Below, piece by piece: positions 17,423-26,671 of a DNA stretch of 64,000 nucleotides. Source of the stretch: Pseudomonas sp. PDM04. Lineage in GTDB: Bacteria > Pseudomonadota > Gammaproteobacteria > Pseudomonadales > Pseudomonadaceae. Position 1 is the stretch's first letter. Each line of letters starts with the position of its first letter. The stretch spans positions 806,001 to 870,000 of the forward strand of contig NZ_JACVAI010000001.1 of assembly GCF_014851765.1 (NCBI RefSeq), in the 5' to 3' direction. The position numbers and the translations under genes were made by a program. The notes beneath the pieces were generated by a model. It worked only from the letters and a program-made list of their open reading frames with translations, did no database searches and had not been told where the DNA came from.

Positions 17423-18208
17423 ATGAAGCAGACGCAATACGTGGCTCGCGAGCCCGATGCGCAAGGTTTTATCGACTACCCCGCCGAAGAACACGCGGTG
17501 TGGAATACGCTGATCACCCGCCAACTGAAAGTGATCGAGGGCCGTGCGTGCCAGGAATACCTGGATGGCATCGAAAAACTCGGTCTGCCCCACGATCGCA
17601 TTCCGCAACTCGGTGAAATCAACAAGGTCCTCGGTGAAACCACCGGCTGGCAAGTGGCCCGCGTCCCTGCGCTGATTCCCTTCCAGACCTTTTTCGAATT
17701 GCTGGCCAGCAAGCAGTTCCCGGTGGCCACCTTCATTCGTACCCGTGAAGAACTGGACTACCTGCAAGAGCCGGACATTTTCCATGAGATCTTTGGCCAC
17801 TGCCCGTTGCTGACCAACCCATGGTTTGCCGAATTCACCCACACCTACGGCAAACTTGGCCTGCAGGCGACCAAGGAAGAACGCGTGTACCTGGCGCGCC
17901 TGTACTGGATGACCATCGAGTTCGGCCTGATGGACACACCCCAAGGCCTGCGCATCTACGGCGGCGGCATCCTCTCCTCGCCCAGGGAAACCGTTTACTG
18001 CCTGTCGGACGAGCCCGAACACCAGGTCTTCGATCCGCTGGAATGCATGCGCACGCCTTACCGCATCGACATCCTGCAACCGCTTTACTTTGTCCTGCCC
18101 AACCTCAAGCGCCTGTTCGACCTCGCCCACGAAGACATCATGGGCATGGTCAGGCAGGGCATGCAGTTGGGCCTGCACGCGCCGAAATTTCCGCCGAAAG
18201 CTGCGTGA
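17423..18208 (+). CDS. phhA: Phenylalanine 4-monooxygenase
   Basis: This 261-residue iron- and pterin-dependent enzyme hydroxylates phenylalanine to tyrosine in the cytoplasm. The segment PDIFHEIFGHCPLL carries the two iron-binding histidines, and YWMTIEFGLMDT carries the third ligand (Glu). The length is that of the bacterial monodomain enzymes, without the regulatory domain of the animal protein. CAGGAG precedes the ATG. It is followed by phhB, which recycles the pterin cofactor, and by an aromatic aminotransferase; PhhR is divergent. Confidence 0.98.
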   Translation: MKQTQYVAREPDAQGFIDYPAEEHAVWNTLITRQLKVIEGRACQEYLDGIEKLGLPHDRIPQLGEINKVLGETTGWQVARVPALIPFQTFFELLASKQFPVATFIRTREELDYLQEPDIFHEIFGHCPLLTNPWFAEFTHTYGKLGLQATKEERVYLARLYWMTIEFGLMDTPQGLRIYGGGILSSPRETVYCLSDEPEHQVFDPLECMRTPYRIDILQPLYFVLPNLKRLFDLAHEDIMGMVRQGMQLGLHAPKFPPKAA

Positions 18209-18312
18209 TACGCCACTTTCAGTCACACGTGAACCTGTCCGGAACTGTCGCCATGGTTTAGCGTGGCGTCACTGACGGCAGATTTTCAATCATTCGAATT
18301 CAGGAACACATC

Positions 18313-18669
18313 ATGTCCACTTTGAACCAAGCCCACTGCGAAGCCTGCCGCGCCGACGCTCCACAGGTCAGCGACGAAGAACTGCCGGCACTGATCAAGC
18401 AGATCCCCGACTGGAACATCGAAGTTCGCGACGGCATCATGCAGCTGGAAAAGGTCTACCTGTTCAAGAACTTCAAACACGCCCTGGTGTTCACCAACGC
18501 CGTCGGAGAAATTTCCGAGGCCGAAGGTCATCACCCGGGCCTGCTGACCGAATGGGGCAAGGTCACCGTGACCTGGTGGAGCCACTCCATCAAGGGCCTG
18601 CACCGCAACGATTTCATCATGGCGGCGCGCACCGACGACGTGGCCAAGGATGCCGAGGGACGTAAATAA
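18313..18669 (+). CDS. phhB: Pterin-4-alpha-carbinolamine dehydratase
   Basis: This 118-residue enzyme regenerates the tetrahydropterin used by PhhA. The active-site block [22 protein letters not shown] contains the paired histidines and the conserved Trp, and DWNIEV and [10 protein letters not shown] complete the fold. AGGAA lies upstream of the ATG. The gene starts 104 bases after phhA, and its stop overlaps the next start (TAATG), so the aminotransferase is translationally coupled. Confidence 0.97.
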   Translation: MSTLNQAHCEACRADAPQVSDEELPALIKQIPDWNIEVRDGIMQLEKVYLFKNFKHALVFTNAVGEISEAEGHHPGLLTEWGKVTVTWWSHSIKGLHRNDFIMAARTDDVAKDAEGRK

Positions 18670-19862
18670 TGCATTTCGACGCCATTGGTCGAGTACCCGG
18701 CGACCCGATCCTGGGGCTGATGGAGGCCTACGCGCAGGACCCGAACCCGCGCAAGTTCGACCTTGGCGTCGGCGTCTACAAAGACGCCCATGGGCTGACG
18801 CCGATCCTGGCGTCGGTGAAACTCGCCGAGCAGCGCCTGGTGGATCGCCAGAACACCAAGACCTACATCGGCGGCCATGGCGAACCGGCATTCGGCAGGG
18901 CGATCAACGAACTGGTGCTGGGCGCCGACTCGTCGCTGATCGCCGAACAACGGGTCGGCGCCACCCAGACACCGGGCGGCACCGGCGCGTTGCGCCTCAG
19001 CGCGGACTTCATCGCCCAGTGCCTGCCCGGTCGCGGCGTGTGGCTGAGCAACCCGACCTGGCCGATTCACGAGACCATCTTCGCCACGGCCGGGGTCACG
19101 GTGAATCACTACCCCTATGTCGGCAGCGATAACCGTCTCGACGTGGAGGCGATGCTGGCGGTATTGAAGACAGCGCCCATCGGCGATGTGGTGTTGCTGC
19201 ATGCCTGCTGCCATAACCCGACCGGCTTCGACCTCACCCACGAGGACTGGCGCCGTGTGCTGGAGGTGGTGCGCAGCCGCCAACTGGTGCCGCTGATCGA
19301 CTTCGCCTATCAAGGCTTTGGCGATGGCCTGGAACAGGACGCCTGGTCGACCCGGCTGTTTGCCGCGCAGTTGCCGGAAGTGCTGATCACCAGTTCCTGC
19401 TCGAAGAACTTCGGACTGTACCGCGACCGCACCGGTGCATTGATCGTCTGCGCCAGTAACCCTGAAAAGCTGCTGGATATCCGCAGCCAACTGGCCAACA
19501 TCGCCCGCAACCTGTGGTCGACGCCGCCGGACCATGGCGCAGCCGTGGTGGCGACGATCCTCGGCGACCCGGAACTCAAAAGCCTCTGGAGCGACGAAGT
19601 GGAGGCCATGCGCTTGCGCATCGCGCAATTGCGCAGCGGGCTGCTCGAAGCCCTTGAGCCGCACGGATTGCGAGACCGCTTTGCCCACATCGGCGTGCAA
19701 CGCGGGATGTTTTCCTACACTGGATTGACGCCGGAGCAGGTCCGACAGCTGCGCGACCGTCACAGCGTGTACATGGTCGGCACTGGCCGGGCGAACGTGG
19801 CGGGGATCGACGCGACTCGCCTGGACTTGCTGGCCGAGGCGATTGCCGAAGTCTGCAAATAA
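18669..19862 (+). CDS. phhC: Aromatic amino acid aminotransferase
   Basis: This 397-residue class I PLP-dependent aminotransferase would convert tyrosine to 4-hydroxyphenylpyruvate with 2-oxoglutarate. The motif ITSSCSKNFGLYRDRTGAL holds the PLP lysine and the phosphate-binding Arg, HACCHNPTGFD is the substrate and cofactor loop, and VGTGRANVAG carries the C-terminal substrate Arg. The start overlaps the phhB stop. Its place in the phh operon identifies it as the PhhC-type enzyme; on sequence alone it could also be called TyrB. Confidence 0.93.
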   Translation: MHFDAIGRVPGDPILGLMEAYAQDPNPRKFDLGVGVYKDAHGLTPILASVKLAEQRLVDRQNTKTYIGGHGEPAFGRAINELVLGADSSLIAEQRVGATQTPGGTGALRLSADFIAQCLPGRGVWLSNPTWPIHETIFATAGVTVNHYPYVGSDNRLDVEAMLAVLKTAPIGDVVLLHACCHNPTGFDLTHEDWRRVLEVVRSRQLVPLIDFAYQGFGDGLEQDAWSTRLFAAQLPEVLITSSCSKNFGLYRDRTGALIVCASNPEKLLDIRSQLANIARNLWSTPPDHGAAVVATILGDPELKSLWSDEVEAMRLRIAQLRSGLLEALEPHGLRDRFAHIGVQRGMFSYTGLTPEQVRQLRDRHSVYMVGTGRANVAGIDATRLDLLAEAIAEVCK

Positions 19863-19875
19863 CCTTTGATCCTTC

Positions 19876-19962
19876 GTGGGAGCGAGCCTGCTCGCGAAAA
19901 CGGAGTGTCAGTCGCAATGATTGCAACTGATACGCCGCTTTCGCGAGCAGGCTCGCTCCCAC
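19876..19962. repeat. REPIN (inverted REP pair)
   Basis: GTGGGAGCGAGCCTGCTCGC at the left and its reverse complement at the right enclose about 47 bases. It sits just downstream of the aminotransferase gene. The spacer begins with GGAGTGTCAGTCG, a string also found in the REPIN at 31888-31973. Confidence 0.9.
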
Positions 19963-19990
19963 ATAAACAGACTTTTCACAGACACAAACC

Positions 19991-20000
19991 TGTCTAGACA
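19991..20000. promoter_or_regulatory. Palindrome resembling a GntR/HutC-type operator
   Basis: TGTCTAGACA is a perfect 10-bp palindrome and fits the GT-x-TA-x-AC core of HutC-subfamily GntR operators. It lies about 130 bases upstream of the 43-residue reading frame at 20127. No GntR gene is in the window, so the binding protein is unknown. Confidence 0.3.
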
Positions 20001-20126
20001 AGCCCATCCGTCGAAACAAACGGATATAAAAGTCTATTTGTCATTTCTCCTGCTGTATCCTGCCCAGGCTTTTTCAAAAGCGCGGATCTACCAGATCTAT
20101 CAACAGACTTAGCGAGGAGCGCGACT

Positions 20127-20258
20127 ATGCACGAGATTCCCAATCTCCCCTTCCCAAGCCTGCACGAACCTGAGCAGACGACCCCGCAACAAGCCGGCGC
20201 CCAACAGCCCGAGCCGAAAGAAGCCACTGACAGCCGAACAGCTGACAGCGAAGACTGA
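20127..20258 (+). CDS. Small Glu/Pro/Gln-rich protein, 43 residues
   Basis: A short reading frame with a good ribosome site (GAGGAG, 8 bases before the ATG) encodes a 43-residue acidic peptide. It begins MHEIPNLPFPSLHEPEQ and ends in a hydrophilic, probably disordered tail. There is no signal peptide or membrane segment, and I do not know its function. The organised spacing (palindrome, leader, ribosome site, then a strong hairpin after the stop) favours a real gene over chance. Confidence 0.6.
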   Translation: MHEIPNLPFPSLHEPEQTTPQQAGAQQPEPKEATDSRTADSED

Positions 20259-20277
20259 AACACCCGCCGTACAGACC

Positions 20278-20309
20278 GTGTGGAAAGCGCTAACATGCGC
20301 TTTCCACAC
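20278..20309. terminator. Perfect 13-bp hairpin after small gene
   Basis: GTGTGGAAAGCGC and GCGCTTTCCACAC pair perfectly around the loop TAACAT. It lies 19 bases after the stop of the 43-residue frame and 22 bases before the next start. There is no downstream T-run, so it may be a U-poor terminator or a structural element controlling the next gene. Confidence 0.55.
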
Positions 20310-20331
20310 TGCCTGAACCCTGAGCCCTCCC

Positions 20332-20514
20332 ATGACCGATGAATTCGACGAACAGCAAGCGAGCGTTCTGATCGGCACCGCCGAAAAAATGATCGAGATC
20401 TGGAACCGCCTCTCCCCGGAAAAACAGGCTGCGTTGCTCGCCCGTTTCGGCAGCGAAGAAAATGCCCTGGCCGCACTGGTCACCACGCAACTGGTGGCAC
20501 CCGCCAAGTCCTGA
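20332..20514 (+). CDS. Small conserved hypothetical protein, 60 residues
   Basis: A 60-residue acidic helical protein, beginning MTDEFDEQQASVLIGTAEKM and containing EIWNRLSPEKQAALLARFG, has no cysteines, signal peptide or membrane segment. I do not recognise a named family. Codon use and amino-acid composition are like the neighbours, and the frame lies between the 43-residue gene and an MFS transporter. Function unknown. Confidence 0.7.
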   Translation: MTDEFDEQQASVLIGTAEKMIEIWNRLSPEKQAALLARFGSEENALAALVTTQLVAPAKS

Positions 20515-20617
20515 CGCGTCCGTCCGGCAAATAGTTTTACTTTTCCACGCCTGATCGCCGCCCGCGCCGCTATCATAAGCAGCCTATCTATCCTGCTTTC
20601 CCGTGGACCTTTACCCC

Positions 20618-21832
20618 ATGTCTGAAAACCAGCGCCCCCTGGCGGTCACGCTGCAAGTCGTCTCCATCGTCCTCTTCACCTTTATCGGCTACCTCAATAT
20701 CGGCATCCCCCTGGCCGTGCTGCCGGGTTATGTCCACAGCGAACTGGGTTTCAGCGCGGTGATCGCGGGGCTGGTGATCAGTGTGCAATACCTCGCCACC
20801 CTGCTCAGCCGCCCCTATGCCGGGAAAATCATCGACAGCCAGGGCAGCAAGCTCGCGGTGATGTATGGCCTGGCCGGTTGCGGTTTGAGCGGTGTGTTCA
20901 TGCTGATATCGGCCTGGACCCAGAGCCTGCCGATGCTCAGCCTGATCAGCCTGTTGATCGGCCGCCTGGTGCTCGGCAGCGCAGAAAGCCTGGTCGGTTC
21001 CGGTTCGATCGGCTGGGGCATCGGCCGGGTGGGCGCGGCCAACACGGCCAAGGTCATCTCCTGGAACGGCATCGCCAGTTACGGCGCCCTGGCCGTCGGT
21101 GCGCCGCTGGGGGTGTTTCTGGTCAGCCGGATGGGGTTGTGGAGCATGGGCGTGAGCATTGTGCTGCTGGCCATCCTCGGGCTGGCCCTGGCCTGGCCGA
21201 AAACCGCTGCGCCCATCGTGGCCGGCGAACGCTTGCCGTTCATGCATGTGCTGGGACGCGTGCTGCCCCACGGTTGCGGCCTGGCGTTGGGCTCGATCGG
21301 TTTCGGCACCATCGCCACCTTCATCACCCTGTATTACGCCACGCAACATTGGGATAACGCGGTGCTGTGCCTGAGCCTGTTCGGTGCCAGTTTCATCGGT
21401 GCGCGCCTGCTGTTCGGCAACCTGATCAACCGTCTTGGCGGTTTTCGCGTGGCGATTGCCTGCCTGTCGGTGGAAACCCTGGGTCTGTTGCTGTTGTGGC
21501 TGGCGCCGGATGCCCATTGGGCCCTGGCGGGGGCAGCGTTGAGCGGCTTCGGTTTTTCGCTGGTGTTCCCGGCGCTGGGCGTGGAGGCCGTCAACCTGGT
21601 GCCCGCTTCAAGTCGTGGTGCTGCGGTGGGTGCCTATTCGCTGTTCATCGATCTGTCGCTGGGCATCACTGGCCCGCTGGCCGGTGCGATTGCCGCCGGG
21701 TTCGGCTTCGCCTCGATCTTCCTGTTCGCCGCGCTCGCCGCGTTGAGCGGATTGATCCTCAGCGTCTACCTGTACCGGCAGGTTCCGAGGCAACTGGATG
21801 AAAAGTACCGCGAAGAACGATCGGCCCGCTAG
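20618..21832 (+). CDS. MFS transporter (YhhS-like arabinose-efflux family)
   Basis: This 404-residue inner-membrane protein has about 12 hydrophobic segments (for example [26 protein letters not shown]). The motif [15 protein letters not shown] between helices 2 and 3 corresponds to the MFS loop motif. The second half repeats the pattern ([21 protein letters not shown]). It resembles the YhhS/YfcJ-type drug and sugar efflux carriers, but the substrate cannot be told. The ATG at 20618 is preferred over a GTG five codons upstream. Its stop overlaps the arfB stop on the opposite strand. Confidence 0.88.
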   Translation: MSENQRPLAVTLQVVSIVLFTFIGYLNIGIPLAVLPGYVHSELGFSAVIAGLVISVQYLATLLSRPYAGKIIDSQGSKLAVMYGLAGCGLSGVFMLISAWTQSLPMLSLISLLIGRLVLGSAESLVGSGSIGWGIGRVGAANTAKVISWNGIASYGALAVGAPLGVFLVSRMGLWSMGVSIVLLAILGLALAWPKTAAPIVAGERLPFMHVLGRVLPHGCGLALGSIGFGTIATFITLYYATQHWDNAVLCLSLFGASFIGARLLFGNLINRLGGFRVAIACLSVETLGLLLLWLAPDAHWALAGAALSGFGFSLVFPALGVEAVNLVPASSRGAAVGAYSLFIDLSLGITGPLAGAIAAGFGFASIFLFAALAALSGLILSVYLYRQVPRQLDEKYREERSAR

Positions 21833-22242
21833 AAGTCCACTTTGCCACGACCGGCCTTGATGCTGCCGCGCTTGCTCTTGGTTTCGAGCCGGCGCTTTTT
21901 CGAGCCGAGGGTCGGCTTGGTCGGGCGGCGTTTCTTTTCGACCTTGGTGGCACTGAGGATCAATTCGGCCAGCCGCTCCAGCGCATCGGCGCGGTTGGCT
22001 TCCTGCGTGCGGTATTGCTGGGCCTTGATGATCAACACGCCGTCACTGGTGATGCGACTGTCGCGCAAGGCCAGCAATCGCTCCTTGTAGAACTCGGGCA
22101 GGGACGAGGCCGGAATGTCGAAGCGCAGGTGCACGGCGCTGGAAACCTTGTTGACGTTCTGCCCACCCGCCCCCTGGGCGCGAATGGCCGTCAACTCGAT
22201 CTCGCTATCCGGCAGGTGCACGTTGTTGGAAATCACCAGCAT
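21829..22242 (-). CDS. arfB: Alternative ribosome-rescue factor ArfB
   Basis: This 137-residue peptidyl-tRNA hydrolase rescues stalled ribosomes. The catalytic GGQ motif is in [21 protein letters not shown] at about residues 25-28, as in class I release factors. The Lys/Arg-rich C-terminal tail ([18 protein letters not shown] onward) is the part that enters the empty mRNA channel. The size matches E. coli YaeJ (140). The ATG at 22242 begins [11 protein letters not shown]. It is convergent with the MFS gene, with overlapping stops. Confidence 0.95.
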   Translation of the reverse strand: MLVISNNVHLPDSEIELTAIRAQGAGGQNVNKVSSAVHLRFDIPASSLPEFYKERLLALRDSRITSDGVLIIKAQQYRTQEANRADALERLAELILSATKVEKKRRPTKPTLGSKKRRLETKSKRGSIKAGRGKVDF

Positions 22243-22261
22243 GGAAAAGCGTCCGTATTCA

Positions 22262-22304
22262 GAGCGGGCAGGATACCGCGAATGGATTGAAGCCCGCTCC
22301 CCCA
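22262..22304. repeat. Diverged REP-like sequence upstream of arfB
   Basis: GAGCGGGCAGGATACCGCG and, inverted, AAGCCCGCTCCCCCA flank a short spacer. This is a degraded REP-type palindrome in the arfB-aroP gap. Confidence 0.45.
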
Positions 22305-22329
22305 AAGGTTTTGCATACGCTTGAAAATG

Positions 22330-22356
22330 ACAAACCCGGCACGAAGCCGGGTTTGT
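22330..22356. terminator. Intrinsic terminator after aroP
   Basis: ACAAACCCGGC and GCCGGGTTTGT form an 11-bp stem with a 5-base loop, 18 bases after the aroP stop on the minus strand. Confidence 0.75.
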
Positions 22357-22373
22357 TGTGACCGCGACGTTGA

Positions 22374-23789
22374 TTACTTCGCTTCAGCCACACCCACGCG
22401 CTGCTGCGCACTGCGCTTGTTCTTGATCCAGTAGCACACCCACATGAAGACCACCCACACCGGGATCGCATACACGGAGATCCGGATGCCCGGGATCAGC
22501 AGCATCACGCCCAGGATGAACAGCACGAACGCCAGGCAGATGTAGTTGCCGTAGGGATACCACAGCGCCTTGAACAGCGGCGTCTGCCCGGTCTTGTCCA
22601 TGTGCTGACGGAACTTGAAGTGCGAGAAGCTGATCATCGCCCAGTTGATCACCAGGGTCGCCACCACCAGCGACATCAGCAACTCCAGGGCGTTTTGCGG
22701 AATCAGGTAGTTCAGCAACACCGCGATCAGCGTCACCGCGGCCGACGCCAGGATCGAACGCACCGGCACACCGCGCTTGTCGATCTTCGCCAGGGCCTTG
22801 GGCGCATCACCCTGCTCGGCCATGCCCAGGAGCATACGGCTGTTGCAGTACGTGCCGCTGTTGTACACCGACAACGCTGCGGTGAGGACCACGAAATTGA
22901 GGATGTGCGCGGCGGTGTTGCTGCCGAGCATCGAGAACACCTGCACGAACGGGCTGCCGCTGTAGGAGTCGCCGGAAGCGTTGAGCGTGGTCAGCAAGGT
23001 GTCCCAGGGCGTCAGCGACAGCAGGATGACCAAGGCGCCGATGTAGAAAATCAGGATCCGGTAGATCACCTGGTTGATGGCCTTGGGGATCACGGTTCTC
23101 GGCTTGTCCGCCTCGGCTGCGGTGAAACCGAGCATTTCCAGGCCACCGAAGGAGAACATGATGATCGCCATGGCCATCACCAGGCCGCCAACGCCGTTGG
23201 GGAAAAATCCGCCGTGGGCCCACAGGTTGCTCACCGACGCTTGCGGACCGCCGTTACCGCTGACCAGCAGATAGCTGCCCAGGGCAATCATGCCGATGAT
23301 CGCCACGACCTTGATGATGGCGAACCAGAACTCGGCTTCGCCGAAGATTTTGACGTTGGCCAGGTTGATCAGGTTGATCAGCACGAAAAATCCGGCCGCC
23401 GTGACCCAGGTCGGGATGTCCGGCGCCCAGTAATGAATGTATTTGCCGACAGCGGTCAGCTCCGACATGCCCACCAGGATGTACAGGATCCAGCAGTTCC
23501 AGCCCGACAGAAACCCGGCGAACCCACCCCAGTACTGGTGGGCAAAGTGGCTGAAGGAGCCGGCCACCGGTTCTTCGACGATCATTTCACCGAGCTGGCG
23601 CATGATCATGAACGCAATGAAACCACAGATGGCATAGCCGAGAATCATCGACGGGCCAGCGGATTTCAGTACGCCGGCCGAGCCGAGAAACAGGCCGGTA
23701 CCGATCGCGCCACCGAGGGCGATCAGTTGAATATGACGATTTTTCAGGCCGCGTTTCAGCTCGCCTGAATGCGAGTTTTGTCCGCTCAT
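22374..23789 (-). CDS. aroP: Aromatic amino acid permease AroP
   Basis: This 471-residue amino acid permease of the APC superfamily has 12 predicted membrane helices. The N-terminal [24 protein letters not shown] and the [21 protein letters not shown] segment are hallmark signatures and are very close to the E. coli aromatic amino acid symporter. The ATG at 23789 ([19 protein letters not shown]) is chosen; a long in-frame upstream extension is rich in Arg/Pro and reads through a terminator, so it is not coding. Its proximity to the phh operon fits uptake of Phe and Tyr, but other AroP-like permeases have overlapping substrates. Confidence 0.9.
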   Translation of the reverse strand: MSGQNSHSGELKRGLKNRHIQLIALGGAIGTGLFLGSAGVLKSAGPSMILGYAICGFIAFMIMRQLGEMIVEEPVAGSFSHFAHQYWGGFAGFLSGWNCWILYILVGMSELTAVGKYIHYWAPDIPTWVTAAGFFVLINLINLANVKIFGEAEFWFAIIKVVAIIGMIALGSYLLVSGNGGPQASVSNLWAHGGFFPNGVGGLVMAMAIIMFSFGGLEMLGFTAAEADKPRTVIPKAINQVIYRILIFYIGALVILLSLTPWDTLLTTLNASGDSYSGSPFVQVFSMLGSNTAAHILNFVVLTAALSVYNSGTYCNSRMLLGMAEQGDAPKALAKIDKRGVPVRSILASAAVTLIAVLLNYLIPQNALELLMSLVVATLVINWAMISFSHFKFRQHMDKTGQTPLFKALWYPYGNYICLAFVLFILGVMLLIPGIRISVYAIPVWVVFMWVCYWIKNKRSAQQRVGVAEAK

Positions 23790-24095
23790 GAAAAGGGTCC
23801 CACGTTCAGCGTATTTACAACGGTCATGCGTCACCTGTTTGTTTTTATCTGCGACGAAATCGAACCCGACACGCTTGTGACGTGGCGGAGTGAACAAAGC
23901 GGGTAGCCTTGAGGGTTGCGCAGCTGCGCAGGAGGTCACAGGTAAAACGGGGCGCATTGTACACGCCTGCCCCCTTGCCGCCAGACACCGTCTGATCAAC
24001 GCAGTGTTGCGGGGATTGTCCGGGCCTGATTCCGAGTCAGCGATTGTTGGGGCCGCTATGCCCGCGCAAGGGGGCCCCGAGAACAAAAAACCCGC
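23790..24095. other. aroP upstream region
   Basis: No gene is seen in this stretch. A TACAAT -10-like hexamer on the minus strand (23956-23961) is the best promoter candidate. A single TGTAAA half-site near 23813 might be part of a PhhR site, but its partner half is poor. Confidence 0.4.
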
Positions 24096-24128
24096 AAAAA
24101 AAACGCCAACCCGAAGGTTGGCGTTTTT
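24096..24128 (-). terminator. Intrinsic terminator of rluB
   Basis: On the minus strand AACGCCAACC-TTCG-GGTTGGCGTT, a 10-bp stem with a UUCG loop, is followed by a run of Ts. It lies about 20 bases after the rluB stop. Confidence 0.9.
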
Positions 24129-24144
24129 CATGTGGCGCTGGCGA

Positions 24145-25356
24145 TCACTCCGGCTTGCGACGGCCAAAGCCCGGACGCTGGCCCGAACCGGCCGGTCCGC
24201 CACGACGCTTGCCGGACGGCGCATCGCCGTCCACCAGCTTGATCCCCGGACGCTTAGGCGCCGGCTTGGCCGGGCGCCTGGTCTCGACCGGACGGTCGGC
24301 GACCGGCGTACCGCGAGCTTCGCCACGCTCGGTACGGCCATTGGCCGGACGTGGCGTACGAGGGCCACGTTCGCCTTCCTGACGCGCGACCGGCTTGCGA
24401 CCCGCACGTTCGCCTTCCAGCTGTGGCTCGCGGCCGGCGCGCGGGGCGGCAGGCCCGTCCGCCGCCGGACGCAGGGTGCGCACGCGCTCGGTCCTGGCCA
24501 TCGGCCGCGACGATTTACGCTGCATCCGCTCCAGCTTGTCCTTGCTCTTGGCGTTCAGTTGCGGCATCGCCACCGGCGTCAGGCCCACTTCGGCACTGAG
24601 GATGTCGACTTCGTACTGGCTCATTTCGCGCCAGCGGCCCATCGGCAGGTCGGAATTGAGGAACACCGGGCCGAAACGCACGCGCTTCAGGCGGCTGACC
24701 ACCAGGCCCTGGGATTCCCACAGGCGACGCACTTCGCGGTTGCGACCTTCCATCACCACGCAGTGGTACCAGTGGTTGAACCCTTCGCCACCGGGTGCCT
24801 GCTGAATGTCGGTGAAACGCGCCGGACCGTCTTCGAGGACGACACCCGCCTTCAGGCGCTCGATCATTTCGTCATCGACTTCACCGCGCACACGCACGGC
24901 GTACTCACGGTCCATCTCGAAAGACGGGTGCATCAGGCGGTTGGCCAGTTCACCGTCGGTGGTGAACATCAGCAGGCCGGTGGTGTTGATGTCCAGGCGG
25001 CCGATGTTGATCCAGCGCCCTTCTTTCGGACGCGGCAGCTTGTCGAACACGGTCGGACGACCTTCCGGATCGACGCGGGTGCAGATCTCGCCATCGGGCT
25101 TGTTGTACATGATCACGCGGCGGACCGATTCGGCAGCCTCTTCGCGCTTGATCACCTTGCCATCGATGGTGATGGCGTCGTGCATATCGACACGTTGACC
25201 CAAGGTGGCATCTTTGCCATTGACCTTGATCCGGCCGTGGCTGATCCACGCCTCCACGTCACGGCGCGAGCCGACGCCGATACGGGCGAGGACTTTCTGC
25301 AGTTTTTCGCCTGCTGGGCCGATTGGCTGGTCGTCGTTCTGGTCGTTGATACTCAT
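24145..25356 (-). CDS. rluB: 23S rRNA pseudouridine synthase RluB
   Basis: This 403-residue enzyme isomerises a uridine in 23S rRNA. It has an N-terminal S4 RNA-binding domain (about 15-75, KLQKVLARIGVGSRRDVEAWI) and a RsuA-type catalytic domain (about 80-255) with the Asp motif GRLDINTTGLLMFT. The C-terminal 130 residues are a low-complexity Arg/Pro/Gly-rich tail, common in Pseudomonas RluB and probably an RNA-binding extension. It follows scpB on the same strand after a REPIN-containing gap and ends at a strong terminator. Confidence 0.94.
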   Translation of the reverse strand: MSINDQNDDQPIGPAGEKLQKVLARIGVGSRRDVEAWISHGRIKVNGKDATLGQRVDMHDAITIDGKVIKREEAAESVRRVIMYNKPDGEICTRVDPEGRPTVFDKLPRPKEGRWINIGRLDINTTGLLMFTTDGELANRLMHPSFEMDREYAVRVRGEVDDEMIERLKAGVVLEDGPARFTDIQQAPGGEGFNHWYHCVVMEGRNREVRRLWESQGLVVSRLKRVRFGPVFLNSDLPMGRWREMSQYEVDILSAEVGLTPVAMPQLNAKSKDKLERMQRKSSRPMARTERVRTLRPAADGPAAPRAGREPQLEGERAGRKPVARQEGERGPRTPRPANGRTERGEARGTPVADRPVETRRPAKPAPKRPGIKLVDGDAPSGKRRGGPAGSGQRPGFGRRKPE

Positions 25357-25664
25357 CTGGGCACCTCCCGGTGTGGTCTGTTCAGGCTGGGCCTGAAGTG
25401 TTGTAAACCTGTGGCCTGGGCGAAGGGATCGCCGAAGGGTCGCGAATCATACGCTCATGCAAGCGTTTGCGCATCAGAGAGTAGTTGATCCAGGCACGAT
25501 CAATGGCTTTTCCGCTGGCCGGCAGCACTGAATCTGGATGATCCACTGCGGGAGCGAGCCTGCTCGCGATGACGGATGCTGATTCAACATTCCGGTGACT
25601 GCCTCACCGCTATCGCGAGCAGGCTCGCTCTCACACCGACTGTCGGTGATCCCGGAGCTTGTCG
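25357..25664. other. rluB-scpB spacer
   Basis: This 308-base spacer has no gene; its main content is the REPIN at 25548-25634. The remaining 190 bases before rluB may hold the rluB promoter, but I see no convincing hexamers. Confidence 0.55.
25548..25634. repeat. REPIN (inverted REP pair)
   Basis: GCGGGAGCGAGCCTGCTCGC is followed after about 47 bases by its near reverse complement, GCGAGCAGGCTCGCTCTCAC. It lies between scpB and rluB. Confidence 0.88.
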
Positions 25665-26660
25665 TCAGTCCTCGAACTCGCGGCGTTCGGCTTCGATGGC
25701 TTCGGCCAGCGCCAGTGCTTCGGCTTCCTCATCGCTGAGTTCAGGCTTGGGCTGCTCCAGGGCCGCGACGGCCGCCAGGAGTTTTTCCCGGGCCTCGGCA
25801 ACGCCGAGAATATCGTCGTCCTGCTCCGGCTCGGGTTCGGATTCGGATTCGAGTTCGGATTCGGGCTCGACTTCAGCCTCAGGCTCGATCTGCACGCCGT
25901 CGGCTTGCGGCTGAACATCAGGCGAATCAGCTCCAGGCACCTCGCCATCGCGCAACACGTCGTCAAAATCGGTCTTGAGCCCCTCTTCCATGCTGTCCAG
26001 TTCCAGCAACAGCGTGTGGAAACTGGTTTCCTCCCGTGGCTCCTCCTGTTCGGCGCTGGCATCCGCCAGCGCCTGCAAGCCGGCGGGCACCGGTGCGTCA
26101 TCGAAGTCGAGCACCGGGTCGGGTTCCAGCTCACGCAGGTCCGCGAGCGGCGGCAAGTCGTCGAGGTTTTTCAGGTTGAAGTGGTCGAGAAACGCCTTGG
26201 TCGTGGCAAACATCGCCGGTTTACCGGGCACGTCGCGGTAGCCGACGATGCGAATCCACTCACGCTCCAGCAGCGTCTTGACGATGTGGCTGTTGACCGC
26301 CACGCCCCGCACGTCTTCGATCTCGCCACGGGTGATGGGTTGGCGATAGGCGATCAAGGCCATGGTTTCGAGCATGGCGCGGGAGTAGCGCTGCGGCCGC
26401 TCTTCCCACAAGCGGCCCACCCAGGGCGAGAATTTTTCGCGAATCTGCAGGCGATAACCGGACGCCACTTCCTTCAATTCAAAGGCACGGCCGTCACAGG
26501 ACTTGGCGAGCAGGGTCAGTGCCTTCTTGAACACGGGGGGCTCGGGCCGCTCGCCTTCTTCGAACAGTTCGAACAGGCGTTCAAGCGATTGCGGTTTTCC
26601 CGAGGCCAACAGAAAGGCTTCAAGCAGTGGCGCCAGCTCGCGGGGTTCAGTCAGGTTCAT
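25665..26660 (-). CDS. scpB: Segregation and condensation protein ScpB
   Basis: This 331-residue kleisin-associated subunit of the SMC-ScpAB condensin has two winged-helix domains in the first 200 residues (LEAFLLASGKPQSLERLFELF; LIAYRQPITRGEIEDVRGVAVN). An acidic Glu/Asp/Pro-rich C-terminal tail (about 215-331), including an alternating PES/ESE stretch, makes it longer than the roughly 200-residue Gram-positive protein. It follows scpA after 11 bases. Confidence 0.94.
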   Translation of the reverse strand: MNLTEPRELAPLLEAFLLASGKPQSLERLFELFEEGERPEPPVFKKALTLLAKSCDGRAFELKEVASGYRLQIREKFSPWVGRLWEERPQRYSRAMLETMALIAYRQPITRGEIEDVRGVAVNSHIVKTLLEREWIRIVGYRDVPGKPAMFATTKAFLDHFNLKNLDDLPPLADLRELEPDPVLDFDDAPVPAGLQALADASAEQEEPREETSFHTLLLELDSMEEGLKTDFDDVLRDGEVPGADSPDVQPQADGVQIEPEAEVEPESELESESEPEPEQDDDILGVAEAREKLLAAVAALEQPKPELSDEEAEALALAEAIEAERREFED

Positions 26661-26671
26661 GATTCAACTCG

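Noticed and set aside
20050..20075. CTGCTGTATCCTGCCCAGG as a possible LexA box
   Set aside because: It lacks the second ACAG half at the required spacing.
23790..24407. N-terminal extension of aroP
   Set aside because: It would read through the rluB terminator and into rluB on the same strand, and it is Arg/Pro-rich. The family start is at 23789.
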